Below are positions 21,340-31,851 of a stretch of 64,000 nucleotides of DNA, in pieces. The stretch is from assembly GCF_014132355.1 (NCBI RefSeq), contig NZ_BLZO01000062.1, forward strand, positions 1 to 64,000, read 5' to 3'. Under the pieces are notes generated by a model. It was not told the origin of the DNA and ran no database searches. It was given only the letters and a program-made list of their open reading frames with translations. This DNA is from Okeania sp. KiyG1. Its GTDB lineage: Bacteria; Cyanobacteriota; Cyanobacteriia; Cyanobacteriales; Microcoleaceae. Both the position numbers and the translations under genes were made by a program. Each line of letters opens with the position of its first letter. Within the stretch, counting starts at the first letter, position 1.

Positions 21340-23010
21340 TAGAGAAAATATTCGTTTCAGTGGAGTTAAATAAAACATTTTGTGAAGCACCAAAAAATCT
21401 GTCAGGTTTTGAGTCTTGCATTCTCCAAAAAATAGTGAGACAATTTATGCATTGGGATCTGTTCGCCCCTACGCATGACTATTTATTCAACTAAAACCAC
21501 CGCACTTTCTGCGCATATCCTATATTTATAGATATAGCGATCGCTGAACTCAACTGAGAAGAGAGAAAAACATTTTGTGAAGCTCATGAAAAAACCGTGG
21601 CGACAAGGGTTTTTGCCTTGCATTCCCCAAAAAATTGTGAGACAATTAATGTATTGGGAGCTTTTCGCCCCTACGCATGACTATTTATTCAACTAAAAAT
21701 CTCCCACTTTCTACTGATAACTATATATATAGAGATATAAGTGATCGCTCCACTCAACTGAGAAGAGTCAAAACAAGCATTTTGTGAAGCACCAAAAAAA
21801 TCTGTCAGGTTTTGAGTCTTGCATTCTCCAAAAAATAGTGAGACAATTTATGTATTGGGAGCTTTTCGCCCCTACGCATGACTATTTATTCAACTAAAAC
21901 CACCGCGCTTTCTGCGCATATCCTATATTTATAGATATAGCGATCGCTGAACTCAACTGAAAAGTTTTCCCTTTTTTCCCTTTCTATGGAAAATCATCAT
22001 TGTGTGAAGCATCAAAAAATCCCCAAGATTTTAGCCTTGCATTCCCCAAAAAGTTGTGAGACAATTTATATATTAGGGGTCGTTCGGCTATCCGCATGAC
22101 TATTTATTCAACTAAAAATCTCCCACTTTCTACGGATAACTATATACAGAGATAAGTGATGTAGCTACCGTACTTGTTCCGCCAACGCTCCACTCAATTG
22201 AGAAGAGTCAAATCAAGCATTTTGTGAAGCACAAAAAAAAATCTGTCAGGTTTTGAGTCTTGCATTCCCCAAAAAATTGTGAGACAATTTATGTATTGGG
22301 AGTTGTTCGCCCCTGCATATGACTATTTATTCAACTAAAAATCTCCCACTTTCTACTGATAACTATATATATAGAGATATAAGCGATCGCTCCACTCAAT
22401 TGAGAAGAGTCAAATCAAGCATTTTGTGAAACCAAAAAATCTGTCAGCTTTTGAGTCTTGCATTCTCCAAAAAATTGTGAGACAATTTATGTAGTGGGGG
22501 TTGTTCGCCCCTACGCATGACTATTTATTCAACTAAAACCACCGCACTTTCTACCGATAACTAATAGAGAATCTGAAGTGATCGCTCCACTCAATTGAGA
22601 AGGGAGAAAAAGTCTTCCTCTCAGTGGAGTCCCCAAAATCATTTTGTGAAGCACCAAAAAAATCTGTCAGGTTTTGAGTCTTGCATTCTCCAAAAAATTG
22701 TGAGACAATTTATGCATTAGGATCTGTTCGCCCCTCTGCATGACTTTTTATTCAACTAAAGCCACCGCACTTTCTACTGATAACTATAGATAGGATATAA
22801 GCGATGTAGCTACCGCACTTCTTCCGCCAAGGCTCCATTCAGTTTAGAAAGGAGAAAAAGTTTTCCTCCTGTCATTAAAAATAATCATTGTGTGAAGCTC
22901 AAAAAAATCTGTCAGGTTTTGAGCCTTGCATTCCTCAAAAAATTGTGAGACAATTTGTATATTAGGAGTGATTCGCCCCTACGCATGACTATTTATTCAA
23001 CTAAAAAATC
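21340..23010. repeat. Tandem array of eight diverged 200-245 bp units, possible ncRNA array
   Basis: A conserved core recurs eight times, marked by GTGAGACAATT at 21435, 21637, 21839, 22056, 22279, 22477, 22700 and 22945. Each unit runs TTTTGTGAAGC, TCTGTCAGGTTTTGAGTCTT, GCATTCTCCAAAAAATTGTG, AGACAATTTATGTATTGGG, CGCCCCTACGCATGACTATT and TATTCAACTAAAA, then a more variable tail with a HIP1 site and CTCAATTGAG. AAATTGT-GAG-ACAATTT is a near-perfect palindrome in most copies. TTGCAT, 17 bases, GACAAT is a weak promoter-like pair. No long frame is conserved. The core is much better kept than the tails, which suggests function at DNA or RNA level. Confidence 0.85.
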
Positions 23011-23273
23011 AGATAACTCTCTCATAAAAATACCCAAAAATCCTATATTTCTTCTCCTTGAAATAGAGATGTAGAAGCAGATTCTGATTTTTTTTTCTAA
23101 CAACAACTTTTTTGCATTTTGCAACTAACTTGAGTTCCTGATGAGCTTTTCTCATACAAAAATTTCTTTCATCAAAACCTTAGCTATTTGATAAATAAGT
23201 AAAGCCAAATCATATTTCATATTTCAATTCACTCAGAATAGAAAATTAATAAACCTATAAATCTAAAATAAAA

Positions 23274-24485
23274 ATGACATCAAGTACTTATAAAAGTAAA
23301 GTATTAAACTTTGTTTCTGAAAAATATCGCCAAATATTAGATAAAAGCGATCGCGCCCTCAGTCAAATAAAATTTGCAACAACCAACACAATTCAATTGC
23401 TACTTTATCCAATATATGTGTTGCTGCAAACCTCTCGCCTAGCAGTCAAACAACTAGAAAAAAATAATACTAGCAAAATACCACAAATTCAAAATAAAGT
23501 CAATAATAAAAAGACTAAAAATCATCAAAATACTAGCTTACCCATTCAGCAAACATCACTAACAACAATACAAACACCCACTCCACAAACAGCTAAACTC
23601 TCAGTAAACACCTCAGCTTCCTCCTTAATTAAACCCCAATCTGAACTTTTCCCAGGACCAGATATTAAATCAGAAAACCAAGACATCCTAGCTGATAATC
23701 ATCAAAAATCTGAACTTTTGACCAAAGACCAACAAAAACAGCCACTTATCCTAACAGCTTACTTAGAACACAAAACCCCATTGCAACTTCAACCATGCGC
23801 CGAAATTGCACCAAATTCAGGATATATGAGTATTTTCTGGCAAATTATGGCTTGGGTGCAAACCAGTAAAATAGCCTTGTGGTTCAATCTATTTGAGGAA
23901 TTAAACTTAGTCCTAGAGAAAAATGAACTAATTCAGCAAAAGAAGCCTTACCAAACACCGCTATTATTGTCAAGTTCCAACCTAACATTCCGTGACTTTA
24001 TTAACAATATAGCTAAACATTACCTACACCCAATTACTAGAAGTCTAGGTTTAAATGAATTACTACCACCTATTAACATAGAAGAATTACCCTTTGACTC
24101 ATTGTTAGAAGTAAAAATAGAGGAAGACCAGACACAGAACCCTTCTCAAAATACCACTTTCACTTCTAATAATTCTGTCCAAATAGAAACAATCAGACGT
24201 AGAGAAAATCGGGACAGAAACATCAAAGCCTTAACAAAGACAAATGAACCAAACTATTCTCAGACCATAAAAAATACCAAAATTTCAATTCAACATCATA
24301 GTAGAGACAGTAAGCCAGAGTACCAAAAAGAATCAGACTGCTTAGAAGTAACCTCAGTTTCCATAGGATATATCAAACATCCCCTAGAGCGAATATTGGA
24401 GTGGGTCGATGTAGTTATGACCTGGATAGAAAAAGTATTTGCACAAGTCTGGCAATGGAGTCAAAAGAAGTTGAAAAATATTTGA
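23274..24485 (+). CDS. Hypothetical protein with amphipathic ends, 403 residues
   Basis: No recognised family. The N-terminal 65 residues (KVLNFVSEKYRQILDKSDRA, IQLLLYPIYVLLQTSRLAVK) are hydrophobic-amphipathic and could bind membrane. Residues about 75-180 are low-complexity, T/Q/P/N-rich. A central part (about 190-290) has folded character (LALWFNLFEELNLVLEKNEL, LTFRDFINNIAKHYLHPITR). The C-terminus is amphipathic again (RILEWVDVVMTWIEKVFAQVWQWS). It starts just after the tandem array and precedes psbI by 104 bases; a thylakoid association is only a guess. Confidence 0.65.
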   Translation: MTSSTYKSKVLNFVSEKYRQILDKSDRALSQIKFATTNTIQLLLYPIYVLLQTSRLAVKQLEKNNTSKIPQIQNKVNNKKTKNHQNTSLPIQQTSLTTIQTPTPQTAKLSVNTSASSLIKPQSELFPGPDIKSENQDILADNHQKSELLTKDQQKQPLILTAYLEHKTPLQLQPCAEIAPNSGYMSIFWQIMAWVQTSKIALWFNLFEELNLVLEKNELIQQKKPYQTPLLLSSSNLTFRDFINNIAKHYLHPITRSLGLNELLPPINIEELPFDSLLEVKIEEDQTQNPSQNTTFTSNNSVQIETIRRRENRDRNIKALTKTNEPNYSQTIKNTKISIQHHSRDSKPEYQKESDCLEVTSVSIGYIKHPLERILEWVDVVMTWIEKVFAQVWQWSQKKLKNI

Positions 24486-24589
24486 CACATAAATTGTAGT
24501 CAAATGAGACAATATTTAGATATGATAAGAAAGTTGTAGATTTCTCATAATCAAAATCAATTTTTCACATTCTGGGAGAAAAATAATAG

Positions 24590-24706
24590 ATGCTAACTCT
24601 AAAAATAGTCGTTAATATTGTCGTCCTCTTCTTTGTTGGATTATTCATTTTTGGATTCTTGTCCAATGACCCCGCTCGTAACCCTAGTGGTCGAGATATG
24701 GAGTAA
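24590..24706 (+). CDS. psbI: Photosystem II reaction centre protein I
   Basis: A 38-residue protein, [20 protein letters not shown] followed by [18 protein letters not shown], matching PsbI over its full length. One transmembrane helix (about 4-25) and the conserved SNDPxRNP C-terminal motif. PsbI is a low-mass subunit beside D1 in the thylakoid photosystem II core and helps assemble and stabilise it. GGGAG lies about 11 bases upstream of the ATG. A -10-like TATGAT at 24521-24526 could be its own promoter. Short but unambiguous. Confidence 0.95.
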   Translation: MLTLKIVVNIVVLFFVGLFIFGFLSNDPARNPSGRDME

Positions 24707-24737
24707 TAAAATTTCTACCTAAAATGGACCGAGAGGA

Positions 24738-24767
24738 CTCCCGGTATAATCTCCGATTTACCGGGAG
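24738..24767 (+). terminator. Hairpin downstream of psbI
   Basis: CTCCCGGTA and TACCGGGAG form a perfect 9-bp stem with a 12-base loop, 31 bases after the psbI stop. No T-tract follows, so termination may be factor-dependent or the hairpin may protect the transcript's 3' end. The following 24768-25079 shows no gene. Confidence 0.55.
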
Positions 24768-25079
24768 ATGAATCACAACCAAAATAAAAACAGATACTGA
24801 CCTTGATTTGCAGCAGCAAAAGTAATTTGTAATCAAGGTATCACTGCGGCCCTTGCAATCTAGATAAGTGCAACTTAAGTAGTAAACCGCACTGATTATT
24901 TCCTAGAAAGTCGCACATCGCCTTAGACTGTGTAAAAAATAGAAAGTTGCTTGCTAAAGCTGAAAAACATGGACTATCCAAAACTTATACCTACAAGATG
25001 TCTACGTTTTTACGCCATTAATCTATGTTATTATTACATCTGTCTGCTAAGATAAGAGAATTTTAGCAACAATTATGGA

Positions 25080-25525
25080 GTGTTTGGCACTCGATTTTTA
25101 TCTCTGACGAAAACCCGCCTAGGGAATCCTAAACTCAATGTGTTGAATCGGAACATTAATGCTGCATGGAGACAATTCCTAACTATTTTAACTCTCAAAG
25201 CCGGAAATGCTGGAGGTGAAAACTATAGTAGTGACCCCCAAAAATACCAGCCAAGACTGCTCCAACTGTGGGAAAAAGTCGATAAAGAATTAAACATACA
25301 AACTCATTCTTGCCCGCATTGCGGTATTGTAATAGACCGCGACTTGTTTGCGTTTGCGCAGCATCCCGTAGGGAAGCATAACAAACGGAAATGCAGCGAT
25401 AAATATAAAAAATAGGGCGACAGGGGATTCCGTCCTTAAAGCACGCGCTTGCCCGATGCAATGGCAGGGCTACGAAACGAGAGAGCTTACACTATAGCGC
25501 CAGCAAGCGTGTGGGAGTATGTCAC
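25080..25525 (+). pseudogene. TnpB (IS200/IS605 RNA-guided nuclease) relic with right end
   Basis: Only the C-terminal third of TnpB survives: LNVLNRNINAAWRQFLTILT, then, in a second frame, TPKNTSQDCSNCGKK, then THSCPHCGIVIDRDL, the paired CxxC zinc ribbon and the last RuvC aspartate. One extra G near 25216 and one missing A in A5 (25273-25277) break the frame. A 26-base dispersed repeat (TTTGCGCAGCATCCCGTAGG) is inserted at about 25351-25376 after DRDL. The right end (GTGTGGGAGTATGTCAC) closes at 25525. No TnpA is present. Confidence 0.8.
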
Positions 25526-26159
25526 AAGATAAGTAAAAACTTGCAGATACATCAAGCCAGGCAATTCCCGGCAACAGTCGGGAAAACCTTTCATAGCAAC
25601 GTGACGGCAAAACCATCAACGCAGGCGGTATCGCGCTAACGCGCCGCAACGCTTACGCAATGCTTTGAGGAAAATCCCCAAAGCGCTATTTTTTGACTTA
25701 TTTATGGCCAATTTACATGAGTATTTATTTTGCGCTTTCTTTTTCTTGACTAGGCAACCATTAGGGATGACTCAAAGTCGGGATCGAAATAACGCGATAC
25801 TCAGTTGTCAGTTATTTTCCAACTTCTATCACAACACTATTTTCAGGAAATTGCCAGGGATTATAAAATCTAGTAATGCACCAAGATGTCAGTCAGCCTG
25901 GAAGTCCACTAATCTAATTAAGTGTAACATTCCAGGCAAAAATTTGACATAATTGACAAAATATGATAAGCAAAATAAAAATAAGTGAATAACTGAATAA
26001 TATATCTATGAATAAAAAAAAGTGGAAAAAAGTAATATCGAGGCCAAGCTAATTAGATTTTTACTCTGAAATTGATAAATCTTGTGTAAAAATTCTAACT
26101 CTTAAGTTTATGATTGACTCCGATCTTTAACCATTGAGCTGAGTGTCTCTATCAGAAAT
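25526..26159. other. Spacer of mixed composition, no gene called
   Basis: Positions 25540-25665 are richer in GC than their surroundings and contain inverted pieces such as AATTCCCGGCAACAGTCGGG and repeat-like GCGCTAACGCGCCGCAACGC. I could not assign them to an RNA family; no tRNA cloverleaf or group II intron domain V is visible. A 95-codon frame at 25665-25952 looks random. The last 200 bases before the DUF3769 gene are AT-rich. Confidence 0.45.
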
Positions 26160-28817
26160 ATGTCCTATCCTCTTCCCCCACCAGAACTACCTCCAATAGT
26201 CGAAACCCTCCCTTCACCAACTGTAACTCAAGGTGTTACAAAATCACGACAGGAAGTACCTAGCTCAGTGCCAAAATCAAACCAGGGGACTGAGGAAATC
26301 ATATTGTCTGCAAAAAACACTTTCTCAGGACAAGAATTCAGAGAAACCGTATTGTACAAAATTCCTCAAATTAAATCCACCTTTGACCCTGTTAGTCCAG
26401 TAAGTCCAATTCATACCACCTCAGCAAGTCTTGGACCACCTGTAGAAATAGACATATCATCAGCAGAAAAAATTTCTACTATCGAAAACCAAATTAATTC
26501 AGATAGAAAACTAACATTCTCCTCTACTTCCTTCTCAAATTTCTCCGAATATATTGCCAGAAAACAAGAAGAACAAACTACCAAACAAGTCAACTTATAT
26601 AGCCCAAACAGTAGAGAAATATTACAACGTTTCAGTGAGAATACCGTAACTACTAGGAAAAAAATAATTACCTCAAAATTTGTCAGTCAACCAGAGCAAC
26701 TAGAAATACAAACACAAAAACAAAAACAAACACTTAAAATAGGCCAAATAATAGAAGATAGCTCCCCAGAATTGCCCAATCTTCCCCAAGACCAACAACC
26801 TATAGACCAGCCAGATGTCCCAGAATCAAAAGAAAAAGAAACACCCGTCCCCATAGAAGATCCAGAATCTCAAACCCAAGAGTCAGACGAAGAAACAGAA
26901 AATAAACAACCTATTACAGTACCCTTGCCAGCAGATGTAGTAGAAGTAACAGCAGAGCGCCAAGAATATGACGACCAACGACGACTAATTACAGCAGAAG
27001 GCAAAGTAATAGTGCGATTTAGTCAAGGACTCGTTAACGCAGACAAAGTACAAATTAACCTAACAACTCGTCAACTCCTGGCCACAGGAAACGCTGTTTT
27101 TACTCAAGGACAACAAGTATTGCTAGGAGAACGAATGGAATACAACTTCAGCCTAGACAAAGGAGTAATAGAACAAGCAAGTGGAATTATATTCGTCGGT
27201 AACGCAGAAGAAATATCCTCACAGTCCCTACCCACCACAGAAGGAGTAGGAGCATTACAAGCAACAACCTTAAGCGATCGCATCAGTGCAACTCAACCAC
27301 CAACAAATGTCAAAGCAACTGAAGGCACAAAAGTTACATTTGAACCCAAACTAGAAGCACCCGAACAAGCAGGAACAGTTAATAGACTCCGCTTTGAAGC
27401 AGACCGTCTCAACCTATTAGGTGCAGGCACCTGGGAAGCAATAAACCTCCGACTCACCAACGATCCATTCTCACCCCCAGAAGTAGAATTAAGAAGCGAG
27501 CGTGCTACACTCAAACCCCTATCCCCCTTTCAAGATGAACTAATCACCAAAAAAGCACGGTTAGTATTCGACGATCGCTTTAGCTTGCCACTATTTCGCG
27601 AACGAACAATTATTGACCGTAACCAAAGAGACCCCCTACCACTTCAAATTGGTTATGACCAAGATGATAGAGGAGGGTTATTTGTTGAAACTACATTTGA
27701 ACCACCACTTCAAATACCATTTCAAGTCAGATTAACCCCTCAATATTACTTAGAAAGAGCATTTTTAGGTGATGAAGGCGACTCCCCCATAGATGATAAT
27801 GTTTTTGGTCTCAAAGCTTCAGTAAACGGGTCCATAACTCCCACAACTCAACTAGAAGGACGAGCCACATTTCTCACATTCAAAGATTTTCCCGACCTAG
27901 AAGAAGACGACTTTCGGGGTAGCGTTCGACTAAGACAGTTATACCAAGGTTACAACTTAACAGGAGAGTATAGTTATCGCGATCGCCTATTCAATGGCAG
28001 CTTAGGATTTCAAACAGTTCACAGTAGCGCAGGTGTAGTCCTTACCTCCCCCCTAATACCAGTAGGTGAAACTGGTGCCCAACTAAGTTTTCAGACAGGT
28101 TATCAAGTAGTCAATGCTAGAACAGACCGTCGGGAATTATTAACAGACCTCCAACCATTTGAACCCTTACCCGATGAAAATGATGATAATGATGACGACG
28201 ATGCTAAAGCACGAGCTGACCTTGGTCGTTTCCAGAGCGTAGTCTCCCTGAGATACCCGCTAACTATCTGGAGTGGAGAAGCATTGCCAGCTACCCCGAA
28301 CGAAGGCTTGAGATATACCAGCAAACCAGTAGTTCCATTTGTGCAAATGGTCTTAGGACTTACCGGTGCTACTAGCCTTTATAGTAACGATGAAGACCAA
28401 TCTTATCTTCGTGGCAGTCTTGGGTTTACTGGTCAATTTGGACATTTTTCCAGAGACTTTTTTGATTATACTGGGTTCAACTTAACTTATAGCCAGACAG
28501 GTCTGAGTGGTCAGTCTCCTTTTTTCTTTGACCGCGTTGAAGATACGAATGTCCTCTTATTTGGTTTTGTCCAACAGATTTATAAAGGTTTTCGGGTTGG
28601 CTATCAAAGTGGAATCAACATAGAAAATGGTGATATTCTCGACGATCGAATCACATTAGAATATAGTCGTCGTACTTATGGAGTCGTATTAACTTTTAGT
28701 CCCAGACGACAAACTGGTACATTTAGCCTCCGGATCAGTGACTTCAACTGGCAAGGTGGTACAACTCCTTTCTCAGGGGAAGATATTCGACCCGTAGGTG
28801 GCGGTGTGGTTCGATAA
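26160..28817 (+). CDS. DUF3769 protein, LptD-like outer-membrane barrel
   Basis: An 885-residue protein. Residues about 1-255 are low-complexity, P/S/T/Q/E-rich. An LptA/OstA-like beta-jellyroll repeat follows (about 258-348: DVVEVTAERQEYDDQRRLIT, GKVIVRFSQGLVNADKVQIN). The remainder (about 400-885) is rich in alternating strands typical of an outer-membrane barrel and ends near ISDFNWQGGTTPFSG. This is the organisation of the cyanobacterial LptD counterpart, which would place lipopolysaccharide into the outer membrane. No signal peptide is seen at the assigned ATG, so the true start or export route is uncertain. Upstream 200 bases contain no better start that I could see. Confidence 0.85.
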   Translation: MSYPLPPPELPPIVETLPSPTVTQGVTKSRQEVPSSVPKSNQGTEEIILSAKNTFSGQEFRETVLYKIPQIKSTFDPVSPVSPIHTTSASLGPPVEIDISSAEKISTIENQINSDRKLTFSSTSFSNFSEYIARKQEEQTTKQVNLYSPNSREILQRFSENTVTTRKKIITSKFVSQPEQLEIQTQKQKQTLKIGQIIEDSSPELPNLPQDQQPIDQPDVPESKEKETPVPIEDPESQTQESDEETENKQPITVPLPADVVEVTAERQEYDDQRRLITAEGKVIVRFSQGLVNADKVQINLTTRQLLATGNAVFTQGQQVLLGERMEYNFSLDKGVIEQASGIIFVGNAEEISSQSLPTTEGVGALQATTLSDRISATQPPTNVKATEGTKVTFEPKLEAPEQAGTVNRLRFEADRLNLLGAGTWEAINLRLTNDPFSPPEVELRSERATLKPLSPFQDELITKKARLVFDDRFSLPLFRERTIIDRNQRDPLPLQIGYDQDDRGGLFVETTFEPPLQIPFQVRLTPQYYLERAFLGDEGDSPIDDNVFGLKASVNGSITPTTQLEGRATFLTFKDFPDLEEDDFRGSVRLRQLYQGYNLTGEYSYRDRLFNGSLGFQTVHSSAGVVLTSPLIPVGETGAQLSFQTGYQVVNARTDRRELLTDLQPFEPLPDENDDNDDDDAKARADLGRFQSVVSLRYPLTIWSGEALPATPNEGLRYTSKPVVPFVQMVLGLTGATSLYSNDEDQSYLRGSLGFTGQFGHFSRDFFDYTGFNLTYSQTGLSGQSPFFFDRVEDTNVLLFGFVQQIYKGFRVGYQSGINIENGDILDDRITLEYSRRTYGVVLTFSPRRQTGTFSLRISDFNWQGGTTPFSGEDIRPVGGGVVR

Positions 28818-28879
28818 TTATCAGAATTTAGAATTTAGAATTCAGAATTCAGAATTCAGGCGACAATAGCAAAAAATTA

Positions 28880-28980
28880 GGCGTTGCTGAAATGTAATGG
28901 TAAGTAGCTGAAGGTAAAATTGAAAAACTTATGTTTTGCGTTGATAGTTAATCTAAAAATCATTACCATTCAGCAACGCC
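28880..28980. repeat. 101-bp MITE-like palindrome, GGCGTTGCTGAA ends
   Basis: Terminal inverted repeats GGCGTTGCTGAAATGTAATG and the complement of CATTACCATTCAGCAACGCC enclose an AT-rich core just downstream of the DUF3769 gene. Only this one copy is visible in the window. Ends of this form are typical of transposase-mobilised miniatures, but no cognate IS is present. Confidence 0.65.
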
Positions 28981-29158
28981 AAAAATTAAAGCACCCTGAT
29001 GAATTTTGCCTGCCCTATTACCAAAAACTTGACAAAAATCTGCTTCCGATTCCCGACCGAAAAGCGATCGCTCCATCTATAGAAGCCATTTGGTATCTTT
29101 GCAAAGGTAGGGTTTTTTTTGCCAATAAGTTAGGATATTTATATTTAATTACATAACT

Positions 29159-29347
29159 ATATCATGTCCGGATAATTAGTGATAAAAAAACTTTCTCCTT
29201 CTCTTCTTCTTTATTTCCTCCTGACTCCTGATCTTCCCCTCCTCCACGGTCGGGGTTAGGGGTGGGTTGGGAGGGGGAGGGGCGAGGGGTGGGTTGACTC
29301 CTGAGGACTCCGTCATTTATTTATAACTGTTCAACCGGACATGATAT
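29159..29347. repeat. MITE, ATATCATGTCCGG terminal repeats, copy A
   Basis: A 189-bp element with inverted ends ATATCATGTCCGG and CCGGACATGATAT. The interior (ACTCCTGAGGACTCCGTC, GGGGTTAGGGGTGGGTTGGG) is the near-exact reverse complement of the copy at 57997-58182. Half or degenerate copies lie near 2150, 31860-31913, 35510, 43618, 45830, 46050 and 53770. Confidence 0.85.
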
Positions 29348-29772
29348 TAATAGATATCTCCAACAATCAAAAATCAAATCAATTATTGCACTCTTATTCA
29401 TCAATTATTTTCCCCTACTCCCTACTCCCTACTCCCTACTCCCTATGCGTGGAGGAGATGCCTAATAGATCCGTTTAGGGGTTCTATAGCAGAAAGTTTA
29501 AGTTGAGAAATTAGCAGTCAGGTAGTAGGTGGCATAAAACCACCAAAAACTAACTAACTGCCAGAAACAAACTTGGGTATGGATAGACAGAAAACAAACA
29601 ATTCTATAGCCGGGAAAAGTGGAAAAAGCTTTTCTTTGTCTCAGGTTCATCATCAATCTCTGTCAAACACGAACTCTTTCCTTGCCGTCTACAAAATATT
29701 TAGAATTGGTTAGGGTTTGAGTCCCCATCCACTTCTTCCTTCTTCCTTCTTCCTTCTTCCTTCTTGAAACTA
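29348..29772. repeat. Inverted dispersed repeat and spacer before argC
   Basis: Positions 29348-29490 are the inverted partner of 7449-7602 (ATCTCCAACAATCAAAAATC, CTATGCGTGGAGGAGATGCC, TAGATCCGTTTAGGGGTTCT), including a four-fold TACTCCC run. Positions 29735-29764 are a CTTCCTT microsatellite. No gene. Confidence 0.6.
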
Positions 29773-30831
29773 TTAGGGATAAAAACTCAACTGAGGTAAT
29801 CCCAGAGTTTCTTCCCAACCCATCATCAAATTCATACACTGAATACCCTGACCAGCTTGACCTTTAATCAAATTATCAATAGCTGACATAATAATCACTC
29901 TATCAGTACGGTGATCCACCTCAATACCAAGATAACAGAGATTAGTGCCACAAGCCCATTTAGTTTGAGGATAAGTACCACTAGGTAATACTTTCACCCA
30001 AGGGCAATTACGATAAAAAGCATTGTAAATAGTCAGCAAATCTTCTCGCACTAACCCAGGGTCTCGCAGAGTACCATAAACTGTAGCTAATATTCCCCGC
30101 ACCATTGGCATCAAATGGGGAGTAAATTGCACCTTCACATCATAACCAGCCAAATTACCACAAATTTGTTCAATCTCTGGAGTATGTCGATGACTAGCTA
30201 CTCCATAAGCACCGACAGAATTATCCGCCTCAGCTAGTAACATATTAATAGCTGCTTTGCGACCACCTCCAGAAGTCCCTGACTTCGCATCAATAATTGC
30301 AGTATCCGGTACTATCAAACCCTGTTTAAATAGTGGAGAAAGAGCTAAAAGACTAGCCGTGACATAGCAACCAGGACAACCTATAAGTTGAGCATTAGCA
30401 ATGCGATCGCGATACAACTCTGGTAAACCATAAACAGCGGTTGCAGCTATTTGTTTATCTGTACGTTCTCCACCATACCAAGATTGATAAGTCTCTAAAT
30501 TAGAAAATCGATAGTCAGCGGATAAGTCCAAGACTTTACATCCCTTTTCCAACAGAGTTGGTGCCATCTTCCAAGCTAAACCATTGGGAAGAGAAAGGAA
30601 AACTACCTGACATTTACTGGCTATCTTGTCCAAATCTATTGGCTCTACAATTAAATCTACAGAATGCTCCAAGTGAGGGTAGATGGAAAAAAAAGGTTTC
30701 CCCGCACTGCTGTCACCCCCCAAGTACACAACCTCAGCCTTTGGATGATCCTCAAGCAGCTTGACAAGTTGCACCCCGCCATAGCCGGAAGCACCTACAA
30801 TTCCTATTGGCACAGGTGCCGATTCATTCAT
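29773..30831 (-). CDS. argC: N-acetyl-gamma-glutamyl-phosphate reductase
   Basis: A 352-residue cytosolic enzyme that reduces N-acetylglutamyl phosphate to the semialdehyde with NADPH, the third step of arginine synthesis. The Rossmann motif [17 protein letters not shown] is at about 10-26. The catalytic cysteine is C155 in GCPGCYVTA. The conserved HRHTPEI block (about 218-224) is present. Full length and intact. AGGAG lies upstream of the ATG. Divergent from the hemB relic. Confidence 0.96.
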   Translation of the reverse strand: MNESAPVPIGIVGASGYGGVQLVKLLEDHPKAEVVYLGGDSSAGKPFFSIYPHLEHSVDLIVEPIDLDKIASKCQVVFLSLPNGLAWKMAPTLLEKGCKVLDLSADYRFSNLETYQSWYGGERTDKQIAATAVYGLPELYRDRIANAQLIGCPGCYVTASLLALSPLFKQGLIVPDTAIIDAKSGTSGGGRKAAINMLLAEADNSVGAYGVASHRHTPEIEQICGNLAGYDVKVQFTPHLMPMVRGILATVYGTLRDPGLVREDLLTIYNAFYRNCPWVKVLPSGTYPQTKWACGTNLCYLGIEVDHRTDRVIIMSAIDNLIKGQAGQGIQCMNLMMGWEETLGLPQLSFYP

Positions 30832-31123
30832 AATATTAACTCCTAAGTAATTTTAGTAGCAAAAATTTTAACTTTTGCTGCATTTTAGTACTAAATTTTA
30901 ATTTTGGTGATATTTAACATTTTTTATAGTTTTTATTTTTTTGAGCATTGGCAAAATAGTTAGTAAAAAAACCTTATATTATATCAAATTTTATTAATTA
31001 GTGATGTGATAACGATCGATTGGCCATATTAAATATAAAGAATTGTTATTTGAGTATTAATTTTTAGATCGAGATACCATAAACTTTTTCTTAGTAAATA
31101 ATGTAGTTCTAACAAAAAAGAAT

Positions 31124-31851
31124 ATGTTTCCAGTACATCGCCCTAGTCGTCTTGGTAACCATCCCCAGCCACGTCGTATGGTACGAGAAAACATTGTTAA
31201 CACTGATGCCTAATGCTCTGATCTATCCTCTTTTTGCTGTACCAGGAGAAAGTGTAGCCAACTAAGTGAAATCAATGCCTGGGTTTATCAACTATCAATA
31301 GACAAAATAGTTGAGGAAGCTAAGGAAGTATATGATTTAGGAATTCCCGCGATCTAGTTGTTTGGCATTCCTGATGATCGAGATATTGAAGCCACAGGAG
31401 CTTGGCATGACTTTGGTATCCTCCAAAAAGCTACAACGGCAGTCAAAGAAGCAGTGCCAGATTTATTAGTGGTTGTAGATACTTGTTTGTGTGAATACAC
31501 CAGTCATGGTAACTGTAGTTATTTAGAAGTAGGAGACTTGACAGGTCGTGTATTAAACGACCCTACCTTAGAATTGCTGAAAAAAACAGCTGTTTCTCAA
31601 GCTCAAGCAGGTATGGTTTTGTACAAGCAATTAGAATGGGTTTAGACCAAGCAGGATTTGAAAACATTCCAACTTTATCTTATGCTGCTAAATACGCTTC
31701 CTCCTACTATGGACCGTTTCGAGATGCTGCTGAATCTGCTCCTCAATTTGGCGATCGCCGAACCTATCAAATGGACCCAGCAAATGCTAGAGAAGCTCTC
31801 AAATTGAACTTTTCTTTCCCTTTCCTAGGTCATGCTGCGCAAACAGCATAG
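31124..31851 (+). pseudogene. hemB: Decayed hemB (delta-aminolevulinic acid dehydratase)
   Basis: The ATG at 31124 begins FPVHRPSRLGNHPQPRRMVR, a typical HemB N-terminus, and [51 protein letters not shown] and [20 protein letters not shown] follow in shifting frames. Defects: frame shifts near 31210 and 31280, stops replacing sense codons (near 31275 and 31357), loss of the roughly 10-residue A-D-I-I-A-P-S-G-M-M-D block near 31614, and truncation at about 31806. The two catalytic lysine regions are missing or lost with the truncation. The 3' break coincides with a dispersed repeat (CATGCTGCGCAAACAGCAT). A working hemB must exist elsewhere, since haem and chlorophyll synthesis need it. Confidence 0.9.

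Noticed and set aside
25540-25665. tRNA, tmRNA or group II intron in the GC-richer spacer
   Set aside because: No T-loop GTTCGA-type motif, no tmRNA start and no domain V hairpin could be found.
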